NCBI GenBank assembly: GCA_021819085.1
Contig: JAKASJ010000001.1
Coordinates: forward strand, 248,001 to 312,000
Direction: 5' to 3'
DNA: 64,000 nt
From: Pseudomonadota bacterium
Lineage (GTDB): Bacteria; Pseudomonadota; Gammaproteobacteria; Acidiferrobacterales; UBA6901
The notes below the pieces were generated by a model. That model did no database searches. It saw nothing but the letters and a program-made list of their open reading frames with translations, and was not told the origin of the DNA. Position numbers and translations under genes: made by a program. Positions 45,701 through 54,668 of this stretch are shown piece by piece. Positions within the stretch are counted from its first letter, which is position 1. Each line of letters begins with the position of its first letter.

Positions 45701-48464
45701 GCGCCTGAAAGGACTGGCTGTGGATCTGATGATATGGAACGAAGATCGGGCCGGGTACCGACAGCTACTTCAGGAACAAATCATGGGATTGATTTCTGCG
45801 GGCGTCGAGGCACATGTGATTGATCGTCCTGGCGGAATTTTCGTACGGCCCGCTGAACAGATATCGGACGAAGATCGCATTCTTCTGCAATCGGTGGCGC
45901 GCGCCATCATCACCGACAGGCGCGGGACACTGGCTGAACAAATTAACCGTCACCGCCCGGCAGAATTTCGGGTACCACGCTTCAAACCGACTCGAATTCA
46001 GCGCGCCGAACCTCCCGCGACCACAGCGTTGGCAGGTCGCGATCTGATCCTGTTCAACGGACTCGGGGGATTCACCCGCGACGGGCGCGAATACGTCATT
46101 GTGACTTCGCCCGGACACCTCACACCGGCACCGTGGGTGAATGTGCTGGCGAATCCACACTTTGGCACGGTCATCTCGGAGAGCGGCCTCGCCTACAGCT
46201 GGGGCGAGAATGCACACGAGTTTCGCCTCACACCCTGGTACAACGACCCGGTAAGTGATGCCGGCGGAGAAGCCTTCTACCTGCGCGATGAGGACAGCGG
46301 GCACTTCTGGTCTCCCACGCCACTGCCCAGCCCGTCAGGACAGCCTTATGTCACCCGACACGGATTCGGTTATAGCGTTTTCGAGCACACCGAGGGTGGA
46401 ATCCGCTCGGAGCTGTGGGTGTATGTGGCCCTGGATGCCGCGGTGAAATTTGCGGTGCTGAAGGTAAGAAACGACACGGAACGATCCTTCCGACTCTCCG
46501 CCACGGGCTACGTGGAATGGGTGCTGGGAGATTTACGGCCAAAATCAGCCATGCACGTCATCACCGAGATTGACCAGGGCAGCGGCGCTCTGTTCGCGCG
46601 CAACCAGTACAACACGGAATTCTCCGGTCGGACGGCGTTCTTCGATCTGGATGATATTACCCGGACGTTGACCGGGGACCGCACTGAATTCCTTGGACGC
46701 AATGGCGCACTCAACAGCCCGGCCGCGATGACACGCTCGCGACTTTCCGGAAAGGTGGGGGCGGCGCTCGATCCCTGTGCCGCGCTCCAGGTATCGTTCG
46801 AACTGTCCCCAGGTCAGGAGCGCGAAATCCGGTTCACGCTCGGCATGGGGCACGACGCCGATGACGCCGGTCAGCTGGTACGTCGCTTTCGCGGAGCGGC
46901 GTCGGCGCGGAACGCCCTGGAAACCGTGTGGCAGTACTGGAAACACACGCTCGGCACCGTGCAGGTAGAGACACCTGACGAGTCTCTCAATGTCCTGACT
47001 AACGGCTGGCTGCTGTACCAGACGCTCGCGTGCCGTCTCTGGGCGCGCAGCGGATACTATCAGTCGGGAGGCGCCTTCGGTTTTCGCGATCAGTTGCAGG
47101 ACACGATGGCGCTGGTCCACGCAGAACCGCAACGGCTGCGCGAGCAGCTGCTGCTGTGCGCAAGCCGTCAGTTTGTGGAAGGAGATGTTCAGCATTGGTG
47201 GCATCCCCCATCGGGTCGGGGGGTGCGCACTCACTGTTCGGACGATTACCTGTGGCTACCTCTGGCAACATCCCGTTATGTGCTGACTACTGGGGACACC
47301 GGGGTTCTGGATGAACCTGTCCCTCTTCTGGAAGGCCGCCCCGTCAACGCAGACGAAGACTCGTATTACGATCTGCCCAGCCGGTCCGAAACAGCGATTA
47401 GCCTCTACGAACATTGTGTACGTGCCATCCTGATGGGCCTGCGATTTGGCGGGCACGGTCTGCCGTTCATCGGATCCGGTGACTGGAACGACGGCATGAA
47501 CCTCGTCGGAATACATGGTAAAGGCGAAAGCGTGTGGCTGGCATTTTTCCTTTATGAAGTACTGACGCAGTTTACGTTGGTCGCACACCTGCGCGGTGAT
47601 TCATCCTTCGCCGCACGCTGTGAAGAGGCGAAGGCTCATCTTAAAAATAACATCGAGCAGCACGGCTGGGACGGTGAATGGTACCGACGCGCTTACTTCG
47701 ATGACGGCACGCCGCTGGGATCAGCATCCAACACCGAGTGCCGGATCGATTCGATTTCGCAGAGCTGGGCTGTTCTATCCGGGGCGGGCGATGCCCAACA
47801 CGCACACCTTGCCATGGATTCTGTCGACAAATACCTAGTGCACCGCGAACACGCTCTGATCCAGCTTCTGGACCCGCCATTCGACACATCAGCATCGAAC
47901 CCCGGCTATATCAAAGGATACGTCCCGGGCGTACGCGAGAATGGCGGCCAGTACACGCATGCGGCAATCTGGGCAGCCATGGCGTTCGCCGAACTGGGCG
48001 ACAGCCAGCGTGCGTGGGAACTGATGACCATGATCAATCCGGTGAACCACGCGCGAACTGCGCAGGAAATTGCGATCTACAGAGTAGAACCGTACGTCGT
48101 CGCCGCCGATGTCTATGCACTCGCACCGCACACCGGTCGTGGCGGCTGGACCTGGTACACCGGTTCGGCCGGATGGATGTATCGTCTGATTGTGGAATCG
48201 CTCCTGGGATTTCGGCTCGACGTGGATAAACTGCATTGCGCACCGCGCCTTCCGCCAGGCTGGAAAACCTTCAATATGCACTACCGATATCGAGAAACGC
48301 ACTACCACATCATCGTATCGCAAACACGCGCCACCGATGGCACGAAGATCACCCGGACGAGCGTAACGCAGGATGGCATTGAACAGGTCGACAAGGCCAT
48401 TCGGCTGATTGATGATCATCGGGAACACTCAGTCGAAATCGAGATACTGACCCCTTACATCTGA
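39717..48464 (+). CDS. cgs: Cyclic beta-1,2-glucan synthase
   Basis: A 2915-residue membrane enzyme of the NdvB/ChvB type, the largest gene in the window. It builds, cyclises and trims beta-1,2-glucan from UDP-glucose for the periplasm. Helices lie near residues 430-485, then a GT84 domain with LDTDTQLP (D646, D648) and RHRWIRGDWQLARW, more helices at about 839-875 and 964-1010, and a middle glycoside-hydrolase-like (cyclisation) region with SGYNMVDVHVNYQYRAFG. The C-terminal GH94-type domain carries GSGDWNDGMN (D2592 as general acid), which sets chain length. It starts with TTG at 39717, 8 bases after AGGAGG. It is full length and intact. The adjacent stress genes fit osmoprotection. Confidence 0.94.
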   Translation: MKPRSTTIFGHWGRLRTKLRGIGAPPANPNGEPPLRSELFSADQMEKHGRSLAASHRLSTGPAPDLLLTRLADNERVLAGTRDLLTAAVTESQRITPAGEWLLDNFYLIEEQIHTAKRHLPKGYSRELPRLDHGPSAGHPRAYDIALEIIAHGDGRVDPESLFRFVAAYQTVTTLKLGELWAIPIMLRLALIENLRRVAARSAAGRIDRNLAGSWANKMIEIAESDPKSLILVIADMARSNPPMTTPFVSEFTRRLQGQSAALAMPLTWIEQRLAESQLTIEQLVQAGNQQQAADQVSISNSIGSLRFLGAMDWREFVETLSVVEQILREDPCDAYRGMDFITRDRYRHVIEKTANKSRLSEAEVARKAIQLASTGPDLASTTARGGNRTAHVGFYLIDSGLRELERAVAVHPSAFRALSSAAGRFPFSLYFGAIALITAVLTTSLLAQAGASRIHDWILVPLGILVLLATSQLSVALVNWLATLLVTPHPLPRMDFSGGIPENSRTLVIIPTMLTSVENIEELIEAQEVRFLANQDENLRFGLLTDFPDAPEETLPGDDVLLQLSETRITELNEKYRSSMGDRFFLFHRSRRWNPQERIWMGYERKRGKLADLNFLLRSKSEDRFSLVVGNIDVLSNVKYVITLDTDTQLPRDSARQFVGTMAHPLNRARYDENRLVVCDGHGILQPRVSASLSGTNQSRYARLYGGEPGIDPYTRAVSDVYQDLFGEGSFIGKGIYDVDAYGQLLDTRFPESRILSHDLLEGCYARAGLISDVQLYEEYPSRYSTDVSRRHRWIRGDWQLARWLWRSVPGLEKNSRQRNPLSWLSQWKILDNLRRSLVPMALTLLLLLGWTVLSRPGFWTLIVIGIILIPILLTSILETLWKPPDVLWKQHIAFAVHSAGPRFEQAVFALACLPYEAFYSLDAILRTLWRMLIAHKRLLEWRPSSESGRNGPADLAASFRSMWIAPAIAVSMAIYLLLEFPDTFAVASPILVLWFASPAIAWWISRPLTRRGTHLTVEQNIFLHKIARKTWAFFDTFASAEDHWLPPDNYQEYRSAVVAHRTSPTNMGLALLANLSAYDFGYIPSGTLVERTGYAFGTMQKLARHRGHFYNWYDTQTLKPLHPAYISSVDSGNLAGHLLTLRSGLSALSDQKILGAQIFDGLKDTLGILVDAIAEQQTPAPLVRIQNELESACVGRPATLAHARLIFDQLAEHADEFFKSIDSIRDTDAKWWAQTLSRQCHVILDELTFLTPWLLLPVAPDRLRNLPGISEIPTLRGLSELDMDLAPVMERLDTDATPVERAWLGELRRHIAQASGRAHARMAAIERLVSESAELARMEYDFLYDKSRHLLAIGYNVDTHRQDTSYYDLLASEARFCTFVAIAQGQLPQESWFALGRRLTTVGGRPVLLSWSGSMFEYLMPLLVMPTYENTLLDQSYKAAVERQIDYARQRDVPWGMSESGYNMVDVHVNYQYRAFGVPSLGIKHGLAEDLVIAPYASMLALMVAPAEACLNLQRLAASGLTGRFGFYEAIDYTPSRQRRGESSAVVLSFMAHHQGMSLLSLAYILLDCPMQKRFESDRLFQATMLLLQERIPKATELYAQTDEIPGIRMRSSVAETPIRVFHSPDTPNPAVQLLSNGRYHVMVTNAGGGYSRWKDLAVTRWREDRSCDNWGVFCYLRDVESGKFWSTAYQPTLKRPESYEAIFSEGRAEFRRRDHDLDIHTEIVVSPEDDIELRRVHVTNGSRTRKVIDVTSYAEVVLASPAADALHPAFSNLFVQTEIIHTQQAILCTRRPRSVGDPTPWLFHLMAIHGAGVGEISYETDRMQFIGRGNTIAGPQALREPAALSGSQGSVLDPIVSIRCRISLDPEQTATVDMVFGIGETRDAALSLIGKYHDRPLADRVFDLAWTHSQVVLQQINATEADAQLYGQLASSVIYANASLRAEPGVLLKNRRGQSGLWVYAISGDLPIVLLQIGDQDNIDLVRQMVQAHAYWRLKGLAVDLMIWNEDRAGYRQLLQEQIMGLISAGVEAHVIDRPGGIFVRPAEQISDEDRILLQSVARAIITDRRGTLAEQINRHRPAEFRVPRFKPTRIQRAEPPATTALAGRDLILFNGLGGFTRDGREYVIVTSPGHLTPAPWVNVLANPHFGTVISESGLAYSWGENAHEFRLTPWYNDPVSDAGGEAFYLRDEDSGHFWSPTPLPSPSGQPYVTRHGFGYSVFEHTEGGIRSELWVYVALDAAVKFAVLKVRNDTERSFRLSATGYVEWVLGDLRPKSAMHVITEIDQGSGALFARNQYNTEFSGRTAFFDLDDITRTLTGDRTEFLGRNGALNSPAAMTRSRLSGKVGAALDPCAALQVSFELSPGQEREIRFTLGMGHDADDAGQLVRRFRGAASARNALETVWQYWKHTLGTVQVETPDESLNVLTNGWLLYQTLACRLWARSGYYQSGGAFGFRDQLQDTMALVHAEPQRLREQLLLCASRQFVEGDVQHWWHPPSGRGVRTHCSDDYLWLPLATSRYVLTTGDTGVLDEPVPLLEGRPVNADEDSYYDLPSRSETAISLYEHCVRAILMGLRFGGHGLPFIGSGDWNDGMNLVGIHGKGESVWLAFFLYEVLTQFTLVAHLRGDSSFAARCEEAKAHLKNNIEQHGWDGEWYRRAYFDDGTPLGSASNTECRIDSISQSWAVLSGAGDAQHAHLAMDSVDKYLVHREHALIQLLDPPFDTSASNPGYIKGYVPGVRENGGQYTHAAIWAAMAFAELGDSQRAWELMTMINPVNHARTAQEIAIYRVEPYVVAADVYALAPHTGRGGWTWYTGSAGWMYRLIVESLLGFRLDVDKLHCAPRLPPGWKTFNMHYRYRETHYHIIVSQTRATDGTKITRTSVTQDGIEQVDKAIRLIDDHREHSVEIEILTPYI

Positions 48465-48918
48465 ACTCCGGTTCGATGCTCCAACATTCCAGCGCGTCTG
48501 CGCCAAGGCTTGCAGACCTGCGCGCCTTCAGCACCTGCCGCCTCGAGCACACGGCATACGCATGTTTTCCGAGAAGCAGGTCCGTTTTGTGTTCGCTAGC
48601 GCACGGAACCGGCAATACATCGCGGATAGGATAATTATCCTGATAGGGATATAAACGGCGACAGTTGCCATCGTACCGGTAGACGTCTTGGTCGGGAATG
48701 TATTGCGAGCTTCTGACCCGTCCCCGGAATATTGATGGCCAGCACGATCCTCACTCTCGCCTTCAGGATGAGTCATTTCTCCTTTCGGCATGAGCGATAC
48801 TGAAGTCTTCACAACACCCGCTGACGGAATGCCACAGTTTCAGAGAAACGTGCGCACTTTGGCTGCAGGAGGAGGACAGTTTTCATTGAAATAAACGGTT
48901 CGATTGTGAAAGGAGTCT
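48465..48918. other. Non-coding stretch with a 14-bp palindrome
   Basis: About 450 bases between the glucan synthase and the BON lipoprotein. AGGATAATTATCCT (48628-48641) is a perfect palindrome within an A/T-rich patch and may be an operator. AAAGGAG (48909-48915) is the ribosome site of the lipoprotein gene. No gene is seen. Confidence 0.5.
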
Positions 48919-49236
48919 ATGATGAAAAGCTCATTGAGAAATAGAAGTTGGGTGGCAATGACTGTGTTGCTGATTGGCCTGTCCGGTTGTGCCGCAACGT
49001 CTACGCGGCAGAGCACCGGTGCGTACATCGATGACGCGGCAATCACCACTAAAGTGAAGTCCGAGCTGATCGCCAACAAGGATGTGAGTGCCCTTGATAT
49101 TCATGTGAAAACCGTCAACGGCGTGGTGTATCTGACCGGGTCCGCTGATACCAGACAGGAATCCGATAAAGCGGCGGAGATTGCCAATGACGTTGCAGGG
49201 GTGAAGTCGGTGGAAAACAACATCCAGATCAAGTAG
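48919..49236 (+). CDS. BON-domain lipoprotein, OsmY-like
   Basis: A 105-residue lipoprotein. The signal peptide ends in the lipobox LSGC (cysteine near residue 24), and the mature part is a single BON domain ([28 protein letters not shown], quoted in part; [30 protein letters not shown]). BON domains bind phospholipid and are found in osmotically induced periplasmic proteins such as OsmY and YraP. Without an Asp at +2 it is expected in the outer membrane. The gene follows the osmoregulated glucan synthase and precedes a DUF1328 gene, a common pairing in stress-response loci. Confidence 0.9.
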   Translation: MMKSSLRNRSWVAMTVLLIGLSGCAATSTRQSTGAYIDDAAITTKVKSELIANKDVSALDIHVKTVNGVVYLTGSADTRQESDKAAEIANDVAGVKSVENNIQIK

Positions 49237-49327
49237 CGAAATACGCAACCGAAAACAGGTTGCCGCAGCTGTCTGCGGTGCACGACTGATTTCCGGCCTG
49301 GCATATACGTCGAGAATGGAGATAGTC

Positions 49328-49501
49328 ATGCTCTACTATGCTGCTGTGTTCTTTTTAATTGCTATCATCTCCGCCATACTCGGTTTCGGCGGCATCGCCG
49401 CGGGCGCCGCCGGGATTGCCAAATTTCTGTTTGTCGTGTTCGTCGTGATCTTTCTCATCAGCCTAATCGTGGGAATCGGCAGCCACCGGCGCCGCTCATG
49501 A
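49328..49501 (+). CDS. DUF1328 small membrane protein
   Basis: A 57-residue protein with two membrane helices and the DUF1328/YtjA pattern: [47 protein letters not shown] (quoted in part). ATG 49328 has GGAG upstream and gives the family start; ATG 49316 would add four residues. The protein family is widespread in proteobacteria and often linked to stress genes; the function is unknown. It lies 91 bases after the BON lipoprotein, so the two may share a promoter. Confidence 0.9.
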   Translation: MLYYAAVFFLIAIISAILGFGGIAAGAAGIAKFLFVVFVVIFLISLIVGIGSHRRRS

Positions 49502-49793
49502 TTCGCTCCGGATTCCTCGGCGAAGGACCGATACATGGCCATCGACATCAGCGCGCCTCCTCCTGCAGCCCCGGACAGATGCGCAATGTCCGTCTATAAA
49601 ATGCCAGTTACCCGACATTGGCGCTGCGGCCAACCGGGAACCAAGTTTCGCTTACGGCAGTTGATGTCCGCCCGCCACGCGCTCACGCCACTTTTGACCT
49701 GCATCAATGCGGCGGCTGGCATCCGGGATTAAATGAACGGACATTGCCGATGCCGGTGAACCTGCCGCGGCACCAAATGGAGTCACCCTGCCG

Positions 49794-51710
49794 ATGCCCT
49801 TTGCCGTACGTCGCATACGATTGCTGCTGATCAATCCCAGGTTTCCGGAGAGCTTCTGGAGCTTTCGCTGGGCACTGGAAAACATCCTCCCCGGCAAGCG
49901 TGCGCTCAACCCGCCGCTCGGACTGGCCACGCTGGCAGCACTTTGCCCGCCTGCCTGGCAGGTGGAGATCATCGATGAGAACATCGAGCCGGTTCCGTTG
50001 CATCCGCAGGCCGATATCGTCGGCATCTGCGGCATGGCTGTGCAGTTCCCGCGCCAACAGGAGCTGATCGAATACTACCGCGACCTCGGTTACTACGTGG
50101 TAGCCGGGGGCAGTTTTGCCTCATTGTGCCCGGAGCGATTCGAGGGCCTGGCCGACACCGTGGTGGCCGGGGAGGCCGAATATATCTGGCCTGCATTCTG
50201 CCGGGATTTCGAACAGAACACGTCCCGGGCCCGCTATCAGGAAAGCGGCGCGGTCAGGCTCGAAGACTCACCGACACCACGCTTCGATCTGCTGAAACTT
50301 GATCGCTACGTCACCGCGAGCATGCAGTTCTCGCGCGGCTGCCCTTACCGCTGCGAATTCTGCGACATCATCGTCATGTTCGGGCGCCGGCCGCGCACCA
50401 AGACTCCGCAGCAGATCGGCCGCGAGCTCGACGTGCTGCGCGCCGGCAACGTCCATAACGTATTCTTCGTGGACGATAACCTGATCGGAAACAAGAAGCT
50501 TGCCAAGGCGCTGCTTCGCTATCTTGTCGATTACCAGGAGCGCTACCATTATGACTTCCAGTTCGGCACCGAAACCTCTATCAACCTGGCAGATGATGCC
50601 GAGTTGTTGCAGCTGTTCCGGGCCGCGCACTTCGCCTGGGTATTCATCGGCATCGAATCCCCGGATGAAGACAGCCTGAAGGAATCTCTCAAGACCCAGA
50701 ATACCGGCCGCGATCTGTTGACTGCCGTACGCACCCTCTATGCACACGGCATCGACGTGCTGGCGGGGTTTATCATCGGTTTCGATAACGATACGCTCGA
50801 TACGTTCGACAAGCAGTACCGCTTCATCAGCGATTCCGGCATCCAGGTTTCCATGATCGGTCTGCTCACCGCACTGCCACGCACGCCGCTTTACGAACGC
50901 CTCGAGCGCGCGGGGCGGCTGATCATGGGGGCCGAACACGGCGACAACACCCGATCCGGCACCAATATCATCCCGAAGCGCATGAGCTACGCGGCCATGG
51001 TGCAGGATTACCAGACCCTCTACCGGCGTCTGTTCAGCGACCGCGGCATCGCCCGGCGCATCCTGACAAAAATCCGCTATCTGCGCAATCCGCTCTATGA
51101 AGGGAAGTATCCGCTGCCTGAGCGCCTGGGGATCGTGCGCCGCATGTTCACGCACGCTCTGCGCTCGGGCGGGCCGCTGCGGATCCTCCACGTCCTGCGC
51201 ACGCTGATGTTTTCGCCGCCGCGGGCCTGGCCGCAGGTGCTCGCTGACTGGATCGCGGGACTATCCATGTACGACTATATCAGGCGTAACTTCCTGGCCG
51301 ACCGCAGCCTGAGCCAGGGTCTCGCCCAGCGCACCAGTGTGATGCTGCATAAACTGTGTGCAGCTGACATCCATCGCGGTGTGATCGAAATCGGCAGTTG
51401 CGTCAGTGACGGCGAAGACCATCTGCAGATCAAGCTGCACGGCCAGGTCGGCCGCCTGTTCTTCGCGCGCGCCGCGCGCCACCTGGAGAGGATGTTGCAC
51501 CGCTCGGCAGCCACCGTGACCCTGCATATCGAAGCGCTACGCGAAGATCAGCAGCGGCAACTCGCCCGTCTGCTCAGACGCCTTGCCCCGTATGGGGATC
51601 GCGTCTCGGTCTGGATCGATGAGCGCATACGGCCGCTTGTGTCGATCGACCCCTCGGCATTTCATCTGGTGCTGACGCCGGTGCGTCCTGCCGGGATCCG
51701 GTCGGCTTAG
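49794..51710 (+). CDS. B12-binding-domain radical SAM protein (DUF4070 type)
   Basis: A 638-residue protein. The N-terminal 140 residues match a B12-binding domain without the classical DxHxxG motif (LLLINPRFPESFWSFRW; NPPLGLATLAAL). The radical SAM core starts near residue 175 with CPYRCEFC (C183, C187, C190), followed by VFFVDDNLIGNK and GIESPDEDSLKE, and a C-terminal DUF4070-like helical region with YRRLFSDRG. Members of this class often make methyl transfers or rearrangements on lipids or hopanoids; the substrate here is unknown. The last 130 residues have no recognised domain. It is monocistronic, convergent with the AsmA gene. Confidence 0.88.
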   Translation: MPFAVRRIRLLLINPRFPESFWSFRWALENILPGKRALNPPLGLATLAALCPPAWQVEIIDENIEPVPLHPQADIVGICGMAVQFPRQQELIEYYRDLGYYVVAGGSFASLCPERFEGLADTVVAGEAEYIWPAFCRDFEQNTSRARYQESGAVRLEDSPTPRFDLLKLDRYVTASMQFSRGCPYRCEFCDIIVMFGRRPRTKTPQQIGRELDVLRAGNVHNVFFVDDNLIGNKKLAKALLRYLVDYQERYHYDFQFGTETSINLADDAELLQLFRAAHFAWVFIGIESPDEDSLKESLKTQNTGRDLLTAVRTLYAHGIDVLAGFIIGFDNDTLDTFDKQYRFISDSGIQVSMIGLLTALPRTPLYERLERAGRLIMGAEHGDNTRSGTNIIPKRMSYAAMVQDYQTLYRRLFSDRGIARRILTKIRYLRNPLYEGKYPLPERLGIVRRMFTHALRSGGPLRILHVLRTLMFSPPRAWPQVLADWIAGLSMYDYIRRNFLADRSLSQGLAQRTSVMLHKLCAADIHRGVIEIGSCVSDGEDHLQIKLHGQVGRLFFARAARHLERMLHRSAATVTLHIEALREDQQRQLARLLRRLAPYGDRVSVWIDERIRPLVSIDPSAFHLVLTPVRPAGIRSA

Positions 51711-51755
51711 GTTCGGGGGGCATTACGCTGGCGTGGGTGCCTGGCTTCCGTCAGT

Positions 51756-53183
51756 TCACTTTGGAGGGGCGACTGACCCGGAGTAGAATACGGTGCACTG
51801 TCCTCCAGGAAACAGCTCTCTCCCCTTCTTCAGCAACTTGAGCACCGGCCCTGTAAGGGTTTTGAATATACTCGGCTTTTCCACTACCGGTTTCCCGAAG
51901 CTGCCAGTTATTTTCTGCTGCACCCTGGCGCAGCCCTTGTCATCGATCAGTGCCACGGTGACATCTTTGAACCGACCGCTGACAAAATCGAGTCCTCCGT
52001 GGAGGGCGATCCGATTGCGTTTCGTCGCCATGGCTACGTCCTGCGCCTGCGCCACGCCATGCTTGACGTTCCACTCGGAAACAAGCTTGATGATCTTGCT
52101 GCTACCTCCAGATCCTCGCAAGAGATTTGCAAAGTTGTATCCCTTAGTGATCGCCAGACCAAAAGGCCCGGCAAAGAAAAAAGCGCCCACATCCACGAGA
52201 TTGAAGTTCTGACTGGAACTAAACCGGGCAAACTCCCGATCGAGATCGCTACCGTTGAGCGTGAGGTTCTCGCCCGTAAGCAAGAGTTTTCCCGTCATGC
52301 TCTGTATCATTTCATGCACGGTTTTCCCCTGCATTGACAAATTTGCAGAGAAATCCATCGTCCCTGCCGCGACCTTCTGCGGCGTTATGGTCTTGAAGAA
52401 CTCCCCGATGTGGAACTGGGGAAGAAAGCAACGAACGTAGTACACGGGGATAGCGCCCGCGAAGTTCGCATGAATGCTGCCCGATCCTTGAGTGCCGAAG
52501 ACGCGCATCGTGACCGGTTTGAGATCAATGATCCCGTTCCTCCCGTCGGCTGCAAACTTTACATCGGACATTGTAAAGTCATTTCTCCTGATCGCCCGGC
52601 AGGCCACCTCTGCCGTGAACGACAGGTTCCTTCTGAGATCCGCACTTTTCCCGCCTGCAGGGCCCATACGATGCGCGCTCAGGCTGCAGCCGGTGGCCAC
52701 GAATCTCGTTCCGGATTTTTTGTCGGTGTAGTTAAGAGTTCCACCCGACAGCGACAAGTCCGTCAAATCCGGGAACGGCAACGTTCCTCGGGCCGCTGGT
52801 GGTTTTTCGAAGTTGAAACTGCCATTGCGTTCCTGCACGACCGAGATTATGGGTTGCTTGAGCGCAATCTTTCCGATCCGGACTTCCTTCCGGAGCAGGG
52901 GGAGGAAATCGATCCCAAGTGTGGCGTCCCGTGCGGAGACAACATCCTCCCCCCGGTTCAGAATATGTACGTCCTTAAGCGTGACGTGCAAGTTTGGCAA
53001 GAACCCGATTCCCAGCCGACCGCCTACTTTGACGTCCATTCCCAGTGCACCCGATGCGGCAGCTTCCAGCCGGGGTTTGTGGATGTTGATGTCCACAAAA
53101 AGAAACAGGACTGCGTAGACCAAGACGAGGAAACCAACGAATCCGCTGACTGTGAAGACGATGATTTTAAGGGATCTTGGCAT
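51756..53183 (-). CDS. AsmA family protein
   Basis: A 475-residue AsmA-like protein. One N-terminal membrane helix (IIVFTVSGFVGFLVLVYAVLFLFV, quoted in part) anchors it, and the AsmA N-terminal domain follows (RLGIGFLPNLHVTLKDVHILNRGEDVV, in part; LLRKEVRIGKIALKQPIISVV). The rest is beta-strand rich, with the C-terminal AsmA motif region near residue 280-380. AsmA-like proteins are thought to move phospholipids between membranes or shape the outer membrane. Its codon use and A/T content differ somewhat from the neighbours, and two long non-coding stretches surround it, so transfer is possible. Confidence 0.85.
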   Translation of the reverse strand: MPRSLKIIVFTVSGFVGFLVLVYAVLFLFVDINIHKPRLEAAASGALGMDVKVGGRLGIGFLPNLHVTLKDVHILNRGEDVVSARDATLGIDFLPLLRKEVRIGKIALKQPIISVVQERNGSFNFEKPPAARGTLPFPDLTDLSLSGGTLNYTDKKSGTRFVATGCSLSAHRMGPAGGKSADLRRNLSFTAEVACRAIRRNDFTMSDVKFAADGRNGIIDLKPVTMRVFGTQGSGSIHANFAGAIPVYYVRCFLPQFHIGEFFKTITPQKVAAGTMDFSANLSMQGKTVHEMIQSMTGKLLLTGENLTLNGSDLDREFARFSSSQNFNLVDVGAFFFAGPFGLAITKGYNFANLLRGSGGSSKIIKLVSEWNVKHGVAQAQDVAMATKRNRIALHGGLDFVSGRFKDVTVALIDDKGCARVQQKITGSFGKPVVEKPSIFKTLTGPVLKLLKKGRELFPGGQCTVFYSGSVAPPK

Positions 53184-54170
53184 AGGACTGATCCATCCTT
53201 TCGGTCATTTTACCGCCCAGCTAAAGCGGCACAACCGCCGATAGCCCCGGGAGGACCGCTCCGGATCTCTTCTAACTCGGCTGTAAGTTGTGTGGCTCCA
53301 TTGATCTTGCCGGTATAGGGTCAGATCACACATGAAAAACTTGAAGCAGTTGCAGCCGGTCTGCGGAGCGAGTGAAGTTTATGCGCGTATGAGAACATCT
53401 ATATAGTTACGACAGAGTGAAAAATGGGAGGATTCGCGCGTGCTGGATCCATCCGGGCTGGCAGTGGACGGGTACTGCCGGCATCACGGCATGGCCGTTT
53501 CGATCCTGTATCCCTGGCGGGCCGCGACCAAAAATGGGGCGGCCGTGGCGCTCAAGGGTGAAGGCACCCAGCCGGGACCGGGCGGTCGTGCGTCGTGGTC
53601 GCGGAGATTAACGCCGGAAATCTGACGCGGAAAAAGACTCGAGGCCAGGGGAGTTGCCCCAATGATCTGCGCAAACGGCGAACGAGAGTGATCATGCACA
53701 GTGAGAAATCCGACAAACAGGACATCGGCTAATAAGTCTCATCACAGGTGCGACAAGTTTTCTGGAGCACTGCCGGTTAGCGCTCGGCGCCTCACCGGGT
53801 ATCTGCGCAGGGTTTCCGGACTTTCCATCCGGGTGACCGGACGAATAGCACCATGGACAGCCATGCACACCGCCGACACGCATGCGATCGAGTGCACGTT
53901 TTGCGCAGCCGTCCAGGCAACGTTGCACTCGGGTAGCACCTGAATACAGGAAGCTCGCGCCGGAATCTCCAGCGCAGCCGCTCGCGTCGCCCGGTAACCC
54001 GCGCAGCCTCTTCGGCGACAAGTACGTCACCACGGTATATTCCGGGCTGCGTGACCGGAAAACGGAAGTCGTGGCGATCAAACCATCGTTAAGCGGCCAG
54101 GGGCAGAGCACCCGGGTCACGGGCGGCCACGGGCATGACCGCTCTGCGCGACCTAATCCGGCGCACGCCG
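53184..54170. other. Long non-coding stretch of about 990 bases
   Basis: No protein family can be recognised. A frame from GTG 53440 to 53625 (61 codons, MLDPSGLAVDGYC...) has GGGAGGA seven bases upstream and a TATATAG element before it, so a small gene is possible. The rest, on either strand, looks random. The 3' end approaches the stop of the universal stress protein gene. Confidence 0.35.
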
Positions 54171-54668
54171 TCAGCCTTTCTTCTCGCGAGCCTTGCCTTC
54201 CGCAGACGTCGTCGCAGACGATCCCCCGGTCTGTTCACGCATGAGCAGGACAGGCACCGGCGACAGACGCACCACCCCTTCGGATACGCTGCCAACCAGC
54301 AGATGTTCCAGCCCGCCGCGACCGTGGGTCCCAAGCACCAGCAGGTCGGCGGGCCAGGTTGCCGCCTCTTGTACGATAACATTGGGCAGGCGCTTTCCTA
54401 CGGTTTCCTGCAATACGGTCTCGGCCCGAACCCCGGCCCGGCCAGCCGTCGCAACGGCCTCATCCAGTATTGCCTGGCCGGATTTGCGCAAAGTCTCGAA
54501 AACCGAGTCGAGAATCATGCCACCGGCACTCCAGTAGATCACGTCTTCGTCGACAACGTGGATGAACCGCAGCCGGGCGTTCTGCTCCTTGGCAAACCTA
54601 ATCGCCTCTTCCGTCGCGAAACGCGCGGTGTCGCTGCCGTCAATCGCCACCAGAATATGCTGGTACAT
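54171..54668 (-). CDS. Universal stress protein UspA family
   Basis: A 165-residue cytosolic UspA-fold protein. It has the N-terminal MYQHILVAIDGSD and the nucleotide-binding GTHGRGGLEHLLVGSVSEGV, followed by PVPVLLMR. The G-2x-G-9x-G-S/T pattern indicates an ATP-binding (UspFG-like) member. The last 20 residues are polar and charged (GGSSATTSAEGKAREKKG). AGGAG lies 7 bases before the ATG. It is 265 bases downstream of argG on the same strand and probably has its own promoter. Confidence 0.93.
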   Translation of the reverse strand: MYQHILVAIDGSDTARFATEEAIRFAKEQNARLRFIHVVDEDVIYWSAGGMILDSVFETLRKSGQAILDEAVATAGRAGVRAETVLQETVGKRLPNVIVQEAATWPADLLVLGTHGRGGLEHLLVGSVSEGVVRLSPVPVLLMREQTGGSSATTSAEGKAREKKG

